From contig JAITRV010000318.1 of NCBI GenBank assembly GCA_031288215.1, positions 1-6,554 on the forward strand: 6,554 bases of DNA, in the 5' to 3' direction. This DNA comes from Spirochaetaceae bacterium. Lineage in GTDB: Bacteria > Spirochaetota > Spirochaetia > Treponematales > Breznakiellaceae. Of this stretch, positions 1 to 6,348 are shown in pieces (position 1 is the stretch's first letter; the number at the start of each line of letters is the position of its first letter). The notes beneath the pieces were generated by a model. The model had not been told where the DNA came from and ran no database searches. It saw only the letters and a program-made list of their open reading frames with translations. A program made the position numbers and the translations under genes.

Positions 1-201
1 GGATACTCCCGCCGGAAAAACCGGCACGGGCCGGCATGGGGGGGAGAAAAAGGCGTAAGGGGGTGTCCGGGGAAAAAACATAGGGAGGGGCCACCGGAGG
101 GAACCTATGTTTTTTCCCCGGACAGGCCCCCCCGATTCATCCCCCCCCATGCCGGCCCGTGCCGGGAGGATCAGCCGGGTATCCCCCGGCCTGTGCCGGG
201 G
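1..201. repeat. Nested inverted-repeat element upstream of htpG
   Basis: Two perfect pairs of inverted arms are nested around one centre. The outer pair is 21-44 with 142-165 (24 bp, core GGCACGGGCCGGCATGGG). The inner pair is 64-84 with 104-124 (21 bp, containing GGGGAAAAAACATAGG), closed by a 19-nt loop at 85-103. Unpaired segments of 19 and 17 nt separate the two. Further out, GGATAC at 1-6 plus CC matches GGGTATCC at 177-184 with one bulged T, so the structure may continue left of the window. A separate 7-bp hairpin (184-190 with 195-201, CTGT loop) adjoins it. No reading frame of note fits here. The inner T6 run lies inside the stem and is followed by CCCCGG, so this is not a standard intrinsic terminator, although it could still end an upstream transcript. 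A non-autonomous mobile element (MITE-like) is possible; no transposase or target duplication is visible. Confidence 0.8.
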
Positions 202-221
202 CTTGCCTAGAGGGGTTGGTT

Positions 222-250
222 TTAGTATCTTTATTACAGATTTTTACGAT
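222..250 (+). promoter_or_regulatory. Possible htpG promoter (weak match)
   Basis: Bases 216-270 are an abrupt AT-rich patch between the GC-rich palindromes and the gene. The best spaced pair is TTAGTA (222-227), a 17-base spacer and TACGAT (245-250), which matches the sigma-70 consensus only partly. No CIRCE operator (TTAGCACTC / GAGTGCTAA) and no clear heat-shock sigma promoter is seen, so heat-shock control cannot be read from this sequence. Confidence 0.25.
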
Positions 251-272
251 AACAACCAACCACACCATAAAA

Positions 273-278
273 AAGGAG
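273..278 (+). promoter_or_regulatory. htpG ribosome binding site
   Basis: AAGGAG lies 10 bases before the ATG at 289. A nearer ATG at 282 is out of frame with the HtpG reading frame and only 3 bases from the site, so 289 is the start. Confidence 0.8.
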
Positions 279-288
279 CCCATGGACA

Positions 289-2193
289 ATGGCACAACAT
301 CAATTTCAGACTGAGGTGAGCAGGCTGCTCCATCTCATCATTCACTCCCTCTATTCCAACCGGGAGATCTTTCTCCGGGAGCTTATCTCCAATGCCTCGG
401 ACGCCCTGGACAAGCTCAAGTACCTCACCGTAGCGGAGGAAGCCTACAAATCTATCGTTTTTGAGCCCCGGATCGATATTTCTTTTGATAAGGAGGCCAA
501 AACCATCACCGTGGCGGATAACGGAATCGGCATGAACGAGGCGGACCTGATCGATTCCCTGGGGACCATCGCCCGGTCCGGGACCCGGGCCTTCCTGGAA
601 AAACTCGCCGAGGACGCGAAGAAGGATTCCAACCTCATCGGCCAATTCGGGGTAGGTTTCTATTCGGCCTTTATGGCGGCGGAGCGGATCGAGGTGATAA
701 GCCGCAAGGCCGCCGAGGAGGCCGCCTGGAAGTGGTCCAGCGACGGCAAGGAGCGCTACGACATCGAAGCGGCCTCCCGGGAAACCCAGGGGACCACGGT
801 GATCCTCCGCCTCACCGACGAGGGCGTCCAATACGCCAACCGCTGGTCCATCGAAGATATCGTCAAGCGTTACTCCAACCATGTGGCCTTCCCCATCTAC
901 CTCACCTACGACGAAAAAGAATACGACGATTCCGGCAAGGAGAAGGGGTCCGCCACCAAGACCGACCGGATCAACGCGGGGACGGCCCTCTGGCGGCGGC
1001 CCAAGTCGGAACTCACCGATGAGGATTACCGGGAGTTCTACCGGGGCCTCGCCTCCCCCTTGAGCCGGGACACCGAGGAAAGCCTTTTCCATGTCCATAC
1101 CAAGGCGGAGGGAAGTTTGGAATACATCACCCTCTTCTATGTGCCCCGGAAGGCCCCCTTTGATATGTACCATATGGATTACAAAGCGGGGGTGAAGCTC
1201 TACGTCAAGCGGGTCTTTATCACCGACGACGACAAGGAACTGATGCCCATCTGGCTCCGTTTCGTCCGGGGGATCATCGACTCCGAGGACCTCCCCCTGA
1301 ACGTGAGCCGGGAGATCCTCCAGCAGAACAAGATCCTTCTCAACATCAGGAACGCCTCGGTGAAGAAGCTCCTTTCGGAATTCAAGGCCCTGGCGGACAA
1401 CGCGGCCTCGGGAGGCGAAGAAGCCAAGGAAAAGTGGGAAACCTTTATCAGAGAGTACAACCGCCCCCTCAAGGAGGGGCTCTACCAGGATTTCGCCAAC
1501 CGGGAAAGCATTCAGGAACTGGTGCGTTTCAAAAGTTCCACCCAGGAGGGCTGGACGAGCCTCTCGGACTATGTTGACCGGATGAAGGGCGATCAGAAGT
1601 ACATTTACTACGTTACCGGGGGGAACGAGCAAACCCTCCGGGCCTCCCCCCTGTTGGAAGCCTACCGTGCCCGGGACATCGAGGTCCTCATCATGGATGA
1701 CGAGATCGACGAGCTTGTCATCCCCTCCCTGGGACGGTACCGGGACAAGGAACTCAAGGCGGTGAACCGGGCCGGGGCGGACGAGGAACTGGGGAAGGCC
1801 GAGGACAAGGCCGCGGAGCAGGAAATCCGCCCGGTGATTGAAAAGATCAAGAAGGCCCTGGGGGACCGGGTCAAAGATGTCAAGCTCTCCCGGCGGCTCC
1901 AGGACTCCCCTTCCTGCATCGTGGCGGACGAGAACGACCCTTCCATCCAGATGGCCCAGATGCTCAAGGCCCTGGGCCAGGCCGAGATGCCCGAGATCAA
2001 GCCCATCCTGGAAGTCAACGGGGAACATCCCATCGTGGCGTCCCTCAAGGAAACCGGGGATGAGGGGCGGATCGCCGACGTGGCGGGGGTGCTCCTGGAT
2101 CAGGCCCTGCTGGTTGAAGGGGCCAAGCTCAAAGACCCCGGGGACTTCGTCCGCCGCCTCAACCGCCTCCTCGCCGTGCCTCCCCGTGCATAA
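289..2193 (+). CDS. htpG: Molecular chaperone HtpG (bacterial Hsp90)
   Basis: This encodes a 634-residue, complete bacterial Hsp90, a cytosolic homodimeric ATP-dependent chaperone that remodels client proteins, typically with the DnaK system. The N-terminal GHKL ATPase is clear: the first helix and ELISNASD (31-38, with the water-activating Glu31 and Mg-binding Asn35), the adenine-binding DNGIGM (Asp77), LGTIARSGT (91-99), the glycine-rich lid GQFGVGFYSAF (118-128) and QGTT (167-170). The middle domain carries the catalytic-loop NVSREILQ, with Arg341 in the place of the arginine that contacts ATP gamma-phosphate in E. coli HtpG. The C-terminal third follows the family to the dimerisation region. 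Length is normal (E. coli about 624). As expected of a bacterial member, there is no eukaryote-type charged linker or C-terminal MEEVD. The start is fixed by AAGGAG at 273-278. The stop overlaps the proposed pbpC start by 8 bases, suggesting one operon. No defect was seen. Confidence 0.98.
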   Translation: MAQHQFQTEVSRLLHLIIHSLYSNREIFLRELISNASDALDKLKYLTVAEEAYKSIVFEPRIDISFDKEAKTITVADNGIGMNEADLIDSLGTIARSGTRAFLEKLAEDAKKDSNLIGQFGVGFYSAFMAAERIEVISRKAAEEAAWKWSSDGKERYDIEAASRETQGTTVILRLTDEGVQYANRWSIEDIVKRYSNHVAFPIYLTYDEKEYDDSGKEKGSATKTDRINAGTALWRRPKSELTDEDYREFYRGLASPLSRDTEESLFHVHTKAEGSLEYITLFYVPRKAPFDMYHMDYKAGVKLYVKRVFITDDDKELMPIWLRFVRGIIDSEDLPLNVSREILQQNKILLNIRNASVKKLLSEFKALADNAASGGEEAKEKWETFIREYNRPLKEGLYQDFANRESIQELVRFKSSTQEGWTSLSDYVDRMKGDQKYIYYVTGGNEQTLRASPLLEAYRARDIEVLIMDDEIDELVIPSLGRYRDKELKAVNRAGADEELGKAEDKAAEQEIRPVIEKIKKALGDRVKDVKLSRRLQDSPSCIVADENDPSIQMAQMLKALGQAEMPEIKPILEVNGEHPIVASLKETGDEGRIADVAGVLLDQALLVEGAKLKDPGDFVRRLNRLLAVPPRA

Positions 2194-4546
2194 AGGGGGG
2201 TCCGGGGGGCCCCCGGCCCCCCGGTGGGGGTTTGGGGGTAAAACCCCCATTGTCCCCCTGTTCCTCCTGCTCTGTGCGGCGGGCCTCCTCCTCGGCCTCT
2301 TCGCCCTGGCGGCCCTCCTCCCCTACCCGGAACTCACGGCCTTCCGGGCCCGGTCCTACAGCCTGGTCCTCCGGGACCGGCAGGGCCTGGTGCTCCGGGT
2401 CTTCCCCGCCGAAGACGGCTTCCACCGGGAATGGGCGGATCTGGGGGAAATCCCCCCGTCCGTGGTGCGGATCTTCCTGCGGGCCGAGGACCGGCGCTTC
2501 TACTTCCACGGCGGGGTGGACCTCCTGGCGGTGCTGGGCAGCGCCCTGCGGAACCTCCGGGCGGGACGGGTGGTCTCCGGGGCCTCCACCATCACCATGC
2601 AGCTCGCCCGGCTGATCCGCCCCCATCCCCCGACCCTCCGGGGCAAGATCGCCGAGGCCGCCGACGCCCTGCGGCTGGAGGCGAGACTCTCCAAGGCCGA
2701 GATCCTGGAACTCTGGATCAACAACATCCCCTTCGGAAGCAACATCGAGGGGCTTTCCGCCATGGGCCGCGCCCGTTTCGGCAGGAGCGCGGCGGCCCTG
2801 GACGAAAGCCGCGCGGCCCTCCTGGCGGTGGTCCCCCGGCGGCCCGGCCGCTACGATCCGGCCCGTAACCCCGGCGAGGCGGTGGCGGCGGCCCTGGCCC
2901 TGTCGGTCCGCTGCGGCCTGGTCCCGGACGAGGCCGCCCTCCGGGCCGCCGCCGCCGAAGCCGCCGCTCCCGCCGGATCGGACCGGGCCCCCTTCTTCGC
3001 CCCCCACTTTACCGGCCGGGCCGCCGCCGCCTTCAAAGCCGCCGCCCCGGGTACCGCCGCCGGCGCTGTTCCGGGCCGCCTCCCCCGGACCACCCTGGAC
3101 CTGGAACTGCAAACCTACGGGGAGGAACTCCTCCGGCGATCCCTGGCGGAACTGGGGGATAACCGGGTGACCAACGGGGCGATCCTGGCCATAGAAAACG
3201 ATACCGGCGCGGTCCGGCTCTACGCGGGGTCCGCCTCCTGGTTCGACGACGCCGTCTCCGGGAAGATCGACGGCGTCCGCATCCGCAACCAGAGCGGCTC
3301 CTGCCTCAAACCCTTCCTCTACGCCCTGGCCCTGGACTCGGGCTTCACCCCCGCGGAGATCCTGCCGGACCTTCCCACGGTCTTCGGGGGCCCGGAGGCC
3401 TATATCCCCTCCAACTTCAACCGCCGTTTCAACGGGCCGGTACGCCTCCGGGTGGCCCTGGCCTCCTCCCTGAACATCCCCGCGGTGTATACCCTGGAAC
3501 GGCTGGGGGTGGAGGCCTTTGAGGACTACCTGGTCTCCCTGGGCTTCGATTCCATCGCCGATACCCGCTTTTCCCACGGAACCGGCCTGGCCCTGGGCAA
3601 CGGCGAGGTGAGCCTGGAAGAACTGGTCCGGGCCTTCTCCGCCTTTCCCCGGGGAGGGCTGCTCCCCTCCCTCCGCTGGTGGGAGGCTGGGGACGACGAA
3701 GGGGAGGCCCGGCGGGTCATGTCCCCCTATGCCGCCTGGGTAATCGCCGACATCCTTTCGGACCGCGCAAGCCGCTTCACCGGGTTCGGCCCGGCCCCGG
3801 CCCTGGCGACGGACTTCCCCGCGATGTTCAAGACCGGCACCGCCAACCAGTTCCAGCATATCTGGGCCCTGGGGGCCTCCCGGCGCTTTACCCTGGGGGT
3901 CTGGATGGGCAATTTTTCCGGAGAAACCGTGATAGGCCGCACGGGAAGCTCCATCCCCGCGCGGATCGCCGCGGAACTCCTCCGGGTCCTGGAAGGGCCG
4001 GAGGACCCGGCTTTGCCGGATCGCCGGGGGAACGGGGCCGGCGGCCCCTCCGGCCCCCTGGGAGGCCCTCCCCCGGAAACCGCCGAAGGGGTCCTGATCT
4101 GCGCCCTCTCCGGCATGGCCGCGGGGCCGGACTGCGGGGGAGTCCTCCGGGAATGGCTCCCCCGGAACCGCCGGAGCGGCCCCTGTACCTGGCACCATCC
4201 CGGCGGCCTGGCCTATCCGCCGGAGTACCAGGCCTGGCTGGAGGAGCGCTTCCGCTGGGGCCGGGGGGCCGCCGGCCCTTCCTTTGCCGATGCCGCCGGA
4301 AGCATCCGGCTCCCCGTTTCCGGCTCGGTCTACTACCTGGACCCCGCCCTCCCCCCGGAGGCCCAGGCCTTGCGGCTCGAAACCGCGGGCTTTGCCCCGG
4401 AGGCGGCGGTCTCCCTCGACGGCATCCTCCAGGGGGTCCTGAATTCCGCGGGGGTCTACGCCCTGCCCCTGTTCCGGGGCCGGCACCGGGTAACGGTGGA
4501 GGACGAGACCGGGGCCGCCGCATGGACGGACTTCGAGGTCCGGTAG
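2186..4546 (+). CDS. pbpC: Penicillin-binding protein 1C (bifunctional class A PBP)
   Basis: This is a membrane-anchored peptidoglycan synthase of 786 residues from this start (E. coli PBP1C is 770). A basic, Gly/Pro-rich cytoplasmic tail (1-21) precedes one hydrophobic anchor (about 22-45). The glycosyltransferase-51 domain follows, with catalytic Glu101 in AEDRRFY, SGASTITMQLARL (131-143) and KAEILELWINN (170-180). The transpeptidase domain starts near 301 (RTTLDLELQ) and keeps all three motifs: Ser372-Cys-Leu-Lys375, Ser428-Leu-Asn430 and Lys549-Thr-Gly-Thr552. A Cys-containing segment (ALSGMAAGPDC, CTWH) and a C-terminal beta domain from about 706 (BiPBP_C type) mark it as the 1C branch. 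The start is uncertain: GTG 2186 overlaps the htpG stop (GTGCATAA), has no Shine-Dalgarno and would rely on coupling. Other in-frame options are poor (ATT 2249, CTG 2258), while the frame stays open far upstream inside htpG. The yfhM-type alpha-2-macroglobulin gene that often accompanies pbpC is absent here. Confidence 0.93.
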   Translation: MHKGGSGGPPAPRWGFGGKTPIVPLFLLLCAAGLLLGLFALAALLPYPELTAFRARSYSLVLRDRQGLVLRVFPAEDGFHREWADLGEIPPSVVRIFLRAEDRRFYFHGGVDLLAVLGSALRNLRAGRVVSGASTITMQLARLIRPHPPTLRGKIAEAADALRLEARLSKAEILELWINNIPFGSNIEGLSAMGRARFGRSAAALDESRAALLAVVPRRPGRYDPARNPGEAVAAALALSVRCGLVPDEAALRAAAAEAAAPAGSDRAPFFAPHFTGRAAAAFKAAAPGTAAGAVPGRLPRTTLDLELQTYGEELLRRSLAELGDNRVTNGAILAIENDTGAVRLYAGSASWFDDAVSGKIDGVRIRNQSGSCLKPFLYALALDSGFTPAEILPDLPTVFGGPEAYIPSNFNRRFNGPVRLRVALASSLNIPAVYTLERLGVEAFEDYLVSLGFDSIADTRFSHGTGLALGNGEVSLEELVRAFSAFPRGGLLPSLRWWEAGDDEGEARRVMSPYAAWVIADILSDRASRFTGFGPAPALATDFPAMFKTGTANQFQHIWALGASRRFTLGVWMGNFSGETVIGRTGSSIPARIAAELLRVLEGPEDPALPDRRGNGAGGPSGPLGGPPPETAEGVLICALSGMAAGPDCGGVLREWLPRNRRSGPCTWHHPGGLAYPPEYQAWLEERFRWGRGAAGPSFADAAGSIRLPVSGSVYYLDPALPPEAQALRLETAGFAPEAAVSLDGILQGVLNSAGVYALPLFRGRHRVTVEDETGAAAWTDFEVR
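2195..2248. repeat. G/C-tract palindromic element at the htpG-pbpC junction
   Basis: Directly after the htpG stop comes a run of G and C tracts: G6 (2195-2200), a palindrome CCGGGGG-G-CCCCCGG (2202-2216), then GGGGGTTT (2226-2233) paired with AAACCCCC (2241-2248) around a 7-base loop. It resembles a REP-like or MITE-like intergenic repeat. It lies wholly within the open pbpC frame, which it crosses without a stop, encoding a Gly/Pro-rich stretch. Whether it is repeated elsewhere in the genome cannot be seen from one window. Confidence 0.6.
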
Positions 4547-4564
4547 CTCTCTTTTTTATTTTTT
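4527..4564 (+). terminator. Possible terminator at the end of pbpC
   Basis: A short stem CGGAC/GTCCG (4527-4531 with 4538-4542, 6-base loop) overlaps the end of pbpC. It is followed nine bases later by two T6 runs separated by one A (4552-4564). The T tract is striking in this GC-rich context, but the stem is short and the gap is long for a classic intrinsic terminator. Confidence 0.35.
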
Positions 4565-4682
4565 CTCACAGATGTCTTCTTGTATTTCTTAAAAAAGTAT
4601 AGTATCTTTTCTTAAAGGGTAATATTAGAATTTATTAAATACCTATATTATCATTTATAACATTACTTGTTATATTTGCAAA
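4565..4682 (+). promoter_or_regulatory. AT-rich intergenic region, probable promoter of the ATPase gene
   Basis: The sequence switches sharply from very GC-rich to strongly AT-rich between pbpC and the next gene. Several -10-like hexamers occur (TATAGT at 4598, TATAAC at 4656, TATATT near 4671), but none has a convincing TTGACA-like partner at 16-18 bases. The best pair is TTATTA (4632-4637) with TATAAC (4656-4661), spacer 18. No operator or strong hairpin is seen. Confidence 0.3.
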
Positions 4683-4694
4683 ATGGGGGTCGGG

Positions 4695-5933
4695 ATGGAA
4701 TCGATAGAACGGCACATAAGCGCCTTAGTAGCCGGCGATTTGCGGGATATCGAGGCGGTTTTTATAAACGGCCCGCGCCAGGCGGGAAAAAGTACCTTTG
4801 CGGAGGCTTTCGGCAGGGGCTACCGGCATACCTTTTATGCCAATTATGACGATATTAACCTGCGGGCGGCGGAAATTGCCGCTCCGGGGCAGACCTTCGC
4901 GGATATTGAGGAGGGCCTGGTGGTATTGGACGAGATTCAGTATGTCCCCGAGACCTTCCTGGCCCTTAAAGTAAAAATCGACCAGTGCCGGCGGAAAAAA
5001 CAGCGGCTCAAATTCCTCCTCACCGGATCGGCGGATATTATGCTCCTCCCCCGGCTTTCCGAGGCCCTGGTGGGCCGGATGTATGTCCGAACCCTCTATC
5101 CCTTTTCCGCCGCCGAGATTCTGGGGGAGCGCGGCGGGTTTCTTGCGGGGCTGTTCGCGGGGCCCCCTGATCCGGCCCGGCACTTCTCCCGGACGGCGGT
5201 CTCCAGGATCATCCCCCGGGCGACCTTCCCCCAGCTTGCCCTGGAAGTGGAGGACAAGGCCCCCTGGTGCCGGAACTACCTCTCCACCCTCCTGGAACGG
5301 GACGTGCGGCGGCTCTCGGATATTGACCGGATTGAAATCATGCCCCGGATGCTGTCCCTCCTGGCCAACCGGGTGGGGGGGCTCCTGAACGACGCGGACC
5401 TGGCGCTGGCCGTCAAGGCTTCCCAGCCGACGGTTAAACGCTACCGTATCCTCCTGAACGGGGTGTTTTTAACCTTCCTCCTGCCCCCCTGGTTCAAGAA
5501 TCTGGAAAAACGGCTGGTAAAATCCCCCAAGGTGTATTTTACCGATACGGCCCTGCTCTGCCATATCCTGGGCTTCCTCCCCGAGGAGATTGAGGCCAAG
5601 CGGCCGGACCTCTACGGCTTCATCCTGGAGAATTTTGTCGCCTCGGAACTTTCCAAGCAGCTCGCCCTGATGAACGACGGCAAGCTCTACCATTTCAGAA
5701 CCGGCGATCAAAAGGAGATCGATTTTGTGATCGAAAAGCGGGACGGCAGCCTGCTGGCCCTGGAAGTCAAGGCCTCCACTGCCGTAAGCCCCGAGGACTT
5801 CAAACATATCCGCTTCCTCAGTCAGACGCTGCCCCAGGACTTTATCCGGGGAATTGTCCTCTACCAGGGGGATCGGGTGATACGCTTTGACCGGAACCTC
5901 TTTGCCGTCCCCCTCTCGGCCCTCTGGGAATGA
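4695..5933 (+). CDS. AAA-family ATPase with C-terminal DUF4143 domain
   Basis: This is a soluble protein of 412 residues from this start, with no signal peptide or membrane segment. The N-terminal P-loop domain shows Walker A GPRQAGKST (26-34), Walker B LVVLDEIQ (acidic pair Asp79-Glu80) and the LLTGSAD sensor-like motif. A central segment follows (YLSTLLERDVRRLSDI, then a helix-turn-helix-like ADLALAVKASQPTVKRY). The C-terminal DUF4143 part ends in a PD-(D/E)XK-like pattern: ENFVASEL, then Asp343 in EIDFVIE and Glu357-x-Lys359 in LALEVKAS. The family is common and often present in several copies per genome; its physiological role is not settled. Whether the nuclease-like fold is active here is unknown. 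Start choice: ATG 4695 has GGGGG five bases upstream, whereas an in-frame ATG at 4683 (four residues longer) has no ribosome site. It stands alone, with AT-rich DNA before it and non-coding DNA after, and is visibly less GC-biased than pbpC. No toxin, antitoxin or other partner gene adjoins it. Confidence 0.9.
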   Translation: MESIERHISALVAGDLRDIEAVFINGPRQAGKSTFAEAFGRGYRHTFYANYDDINLRAAEIAAPGQTFADIEEGLVVLDEIQYVPETFLALKVKIDQCRRKKQRLKFLLTGSADIMLLPRLSEALVGRMYVRTLYPFSAAEILGERGGFLAGLFAGPPDPARHFSRTAVSRIIPRATFPQLALEVEDKAPWCRNYLSTLLERDVRRLSDIDRIEIMPRMLSLLANRVGGLLNDADLALAVKASQPTVKRYRILLNGVFLTFLLPPWFKNLEKRLVKSPKVYFTDTALLCHILGFLPEEIEAKRPDLYGFILENFVASELSKQLALMNDGKLYHFRTGDQKEIDFVIEKRDGSLLALEVKASTAVSPEDFKHIRFLSQTLPQDFIRGIVLYQGDRVIRFDRNLFAVPLSALWE

Positions 5934-6140
5934 GCCCGGCGCTCCGCGTCCTCCCCGGTATCCCTGGGGACCGCTCAATTACCTCGTTGTTCTTTTCCCT
6001 CAGGGCTGATCCATGGGGCAGCTCCTTGAACCAAGGATAGAGGAAAGGCCGGCTCCAATCAAGCCGTGGACCGCCGCTGTACCGCCGCCCCTCCGAATTT
6101 GGTGCCAGGCAGTAAATTTGGAGGGAGGAGTGAGGAGCGG
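5934..6140. other. Non-coding stretch after the ATPase gene
   Basis: I see no credible gene on either strand. Open frames here are short, lack ribosome sites and run through low-complexity DNA. Small dyads are present: TCCCC/GGGGA (5952-5956 with 5966-5970) and TCCTTG/CAAGGA (6023-6028 with 6032-6037). The larger hairpin at 6089-6125 is listed separately. No U-tract follows the small stems, so they are not clear terminators of the ATPase transcript. Confidence 0.5.
6089..6125. repeat. 12-bp imperfect hairpin with GGTGCCAGGCA core
   Basis: CCCTCCGAATTT (6089-6100) pairs with AAATTTGGAGGG (6114-6125), with one position that is G-U on the + strand. The 13-base loop contains the dyad TGCC-A-GGCA. 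It has no following U-tract. It may be a degenerate intergenic repeat or the base of a larger structure; no role can be assigned. Confidence 0.5.
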
Positions 6141-6179
6141 AAAAAGATGGGCGGCAGAAAAAACTTTTCTGCCGCCCAT
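6141..6179 (-). terminator. Intrinsic terminator of the minus-strand RNA
   Basis: A perfect 15-bp stem (6179-6165 with 6161-6147, three-base loop) contains GGGCGGCAGAAAA. Read on the minus strand it is followed at once by C and five U (6146-6141). On the + strand the stem is followed by GAGGAGGAGG with no U-tract, which fixes the orientation. Confidence 0.65.
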
Positions 6180-6214
6180 GAGGAGGAGGAAGCGGAAACT
6201 GGTTCCGGAGGCTT

Positions 6215-6260
6215 GTCACCGCCCGCTGTACCCGCGAGACAGCGGAGCGACGCTTTTTTT
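6215..6260 (+). terminator. Possible terminator for + strand transcripts
   Basis: On the + strand the dyad CCGCTGT/ACAGCGG (6223-6229 with 6239-6245), with partial outer pairing to 6215/6251, is followed two bases later by T7 (6254-6260). It could stop transcripts from the ATPase gene, about 280 bases after its stop codon. The outer pairing contains an A-C mismatch on this strand, and the same dyad is better explained as part of the minus-strand RNA. Confidence 0.25.
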
Positions 6261-6318
6261 AACTGGAGGAAACAGGTGAAACCGAAGATTTACCTGCCCG
6301 CTCCCGTTTTTTAACTTA

Positions 6319-6348
6319 TTAATCTTATGTTCATACTAGGAATATAAT
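6319..6348 (+). promoter_or_regulatory. Possible promoter of the downstream gene
   Basis: A perfect TATAAT lies at 6343-6348 on the + strand, overlapping the -10 of the opposing promoter. The -35 at 18 bases (TTAATC, 6319-6324) is weak. If used, it leaves an untranslated leader of about 170 bases before the gene at 6528; that leader is AT-rich to 6417, then GC-rich, with no feature I can name. Confidence 0.35.

Larger units (their letters stand above)
6141..6334 (-). ncRNA. Candidate structured small RNA, about 194 nt, no known family
   Basis: The ends are inferred from a strong promoter (start near 6334) and a terminator (end near 6141) on the minus strand. Reading 5' to 3', an A/U-rich leader (6334-6306) is followed by four elements. 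First is a 10-position hairpin with a cUUCGg tetraloop and two mismatches (6296-6273). Second is a hairpin CCGCUGU/ACAGCGG (6245-6239 with 6229-6223), extended by GUCGC/GUGAC (6251-6247 with 6219-6215) that needs a G-U pair existing only on this strand. Third is CGGAA/UUCCG (6207-6203 with 6197-6193). Last is the terminator stem. Two pyrimidine segments containing CCUCC (6271-6265 and 6191-6181) are left single-stranded. The leader's CGGGAGCG could alternatively pair with CGCUCCG and unfold the second hairpin. No tmRNA, 6S, SRP or RNase P signature was found. No minus-strand gene follows, so a free-standing RNA is likelier than a leader. Expression is unproven. Confidence 0.5.

Noticed and set aside
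216..288. Search for a CIRCE operator or heat-shock promoter before htpG
   Set aside because: No TTAGCACTC/GAGTGCTAA dyad and no clear alternative sigma promoter was found.
244..2250. 668-codon open frame on the minus strand across htpG
   Set aside because: It is the mirror of a strongly GC-biased real gene. The product is Gly/Pro/Leu/Val-rich with no domain, and the + strand HtpG is unambiguous.
2159..4486. 775-codon open frame on the minus strand across pbpC
   Set aside because: It is again an artefact of GC-rich codon use. It has a Gly/Pro-rich low-complexity translation, while PBP1C motifs are intact on the + strand.
6040..6060. GAGGAAAGGCCGGCTCC, reminiscent of the RNase P RNA GAGGAAAGTCC motif
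   Set aside because: The invariant U after GAGGAAAG is missing, and no matching 3' P4 strand (ACAGAA...GGCTTA) occurs downstream.
5842..6219. 125-codon open frame on the minus strand after the ATPase gene
   Set aside because: It starts with a GTG inside an RNA hairpin, runs through the terminator stem, overlaps the ATPase 3' end, has no ribosome site and shows no domain.
6276..6314. GTG-started 12-codon frame (KPKIYLPAPVF) on the + strand with GGAGG upstream
   Set aside because: The GGAGG is the complement of a CCUCC segment, and the frame coincides with the UUCG hairpin of the minus-strand RNA. The peptide is too short to support.
6311..6334. Seven-codon AUG frame at the very 5' end of the minus-strand RNA
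   Set aside because: It would be leaderless and tiny, with no conservation data; it is most likely chance in an A/U-rich leader.
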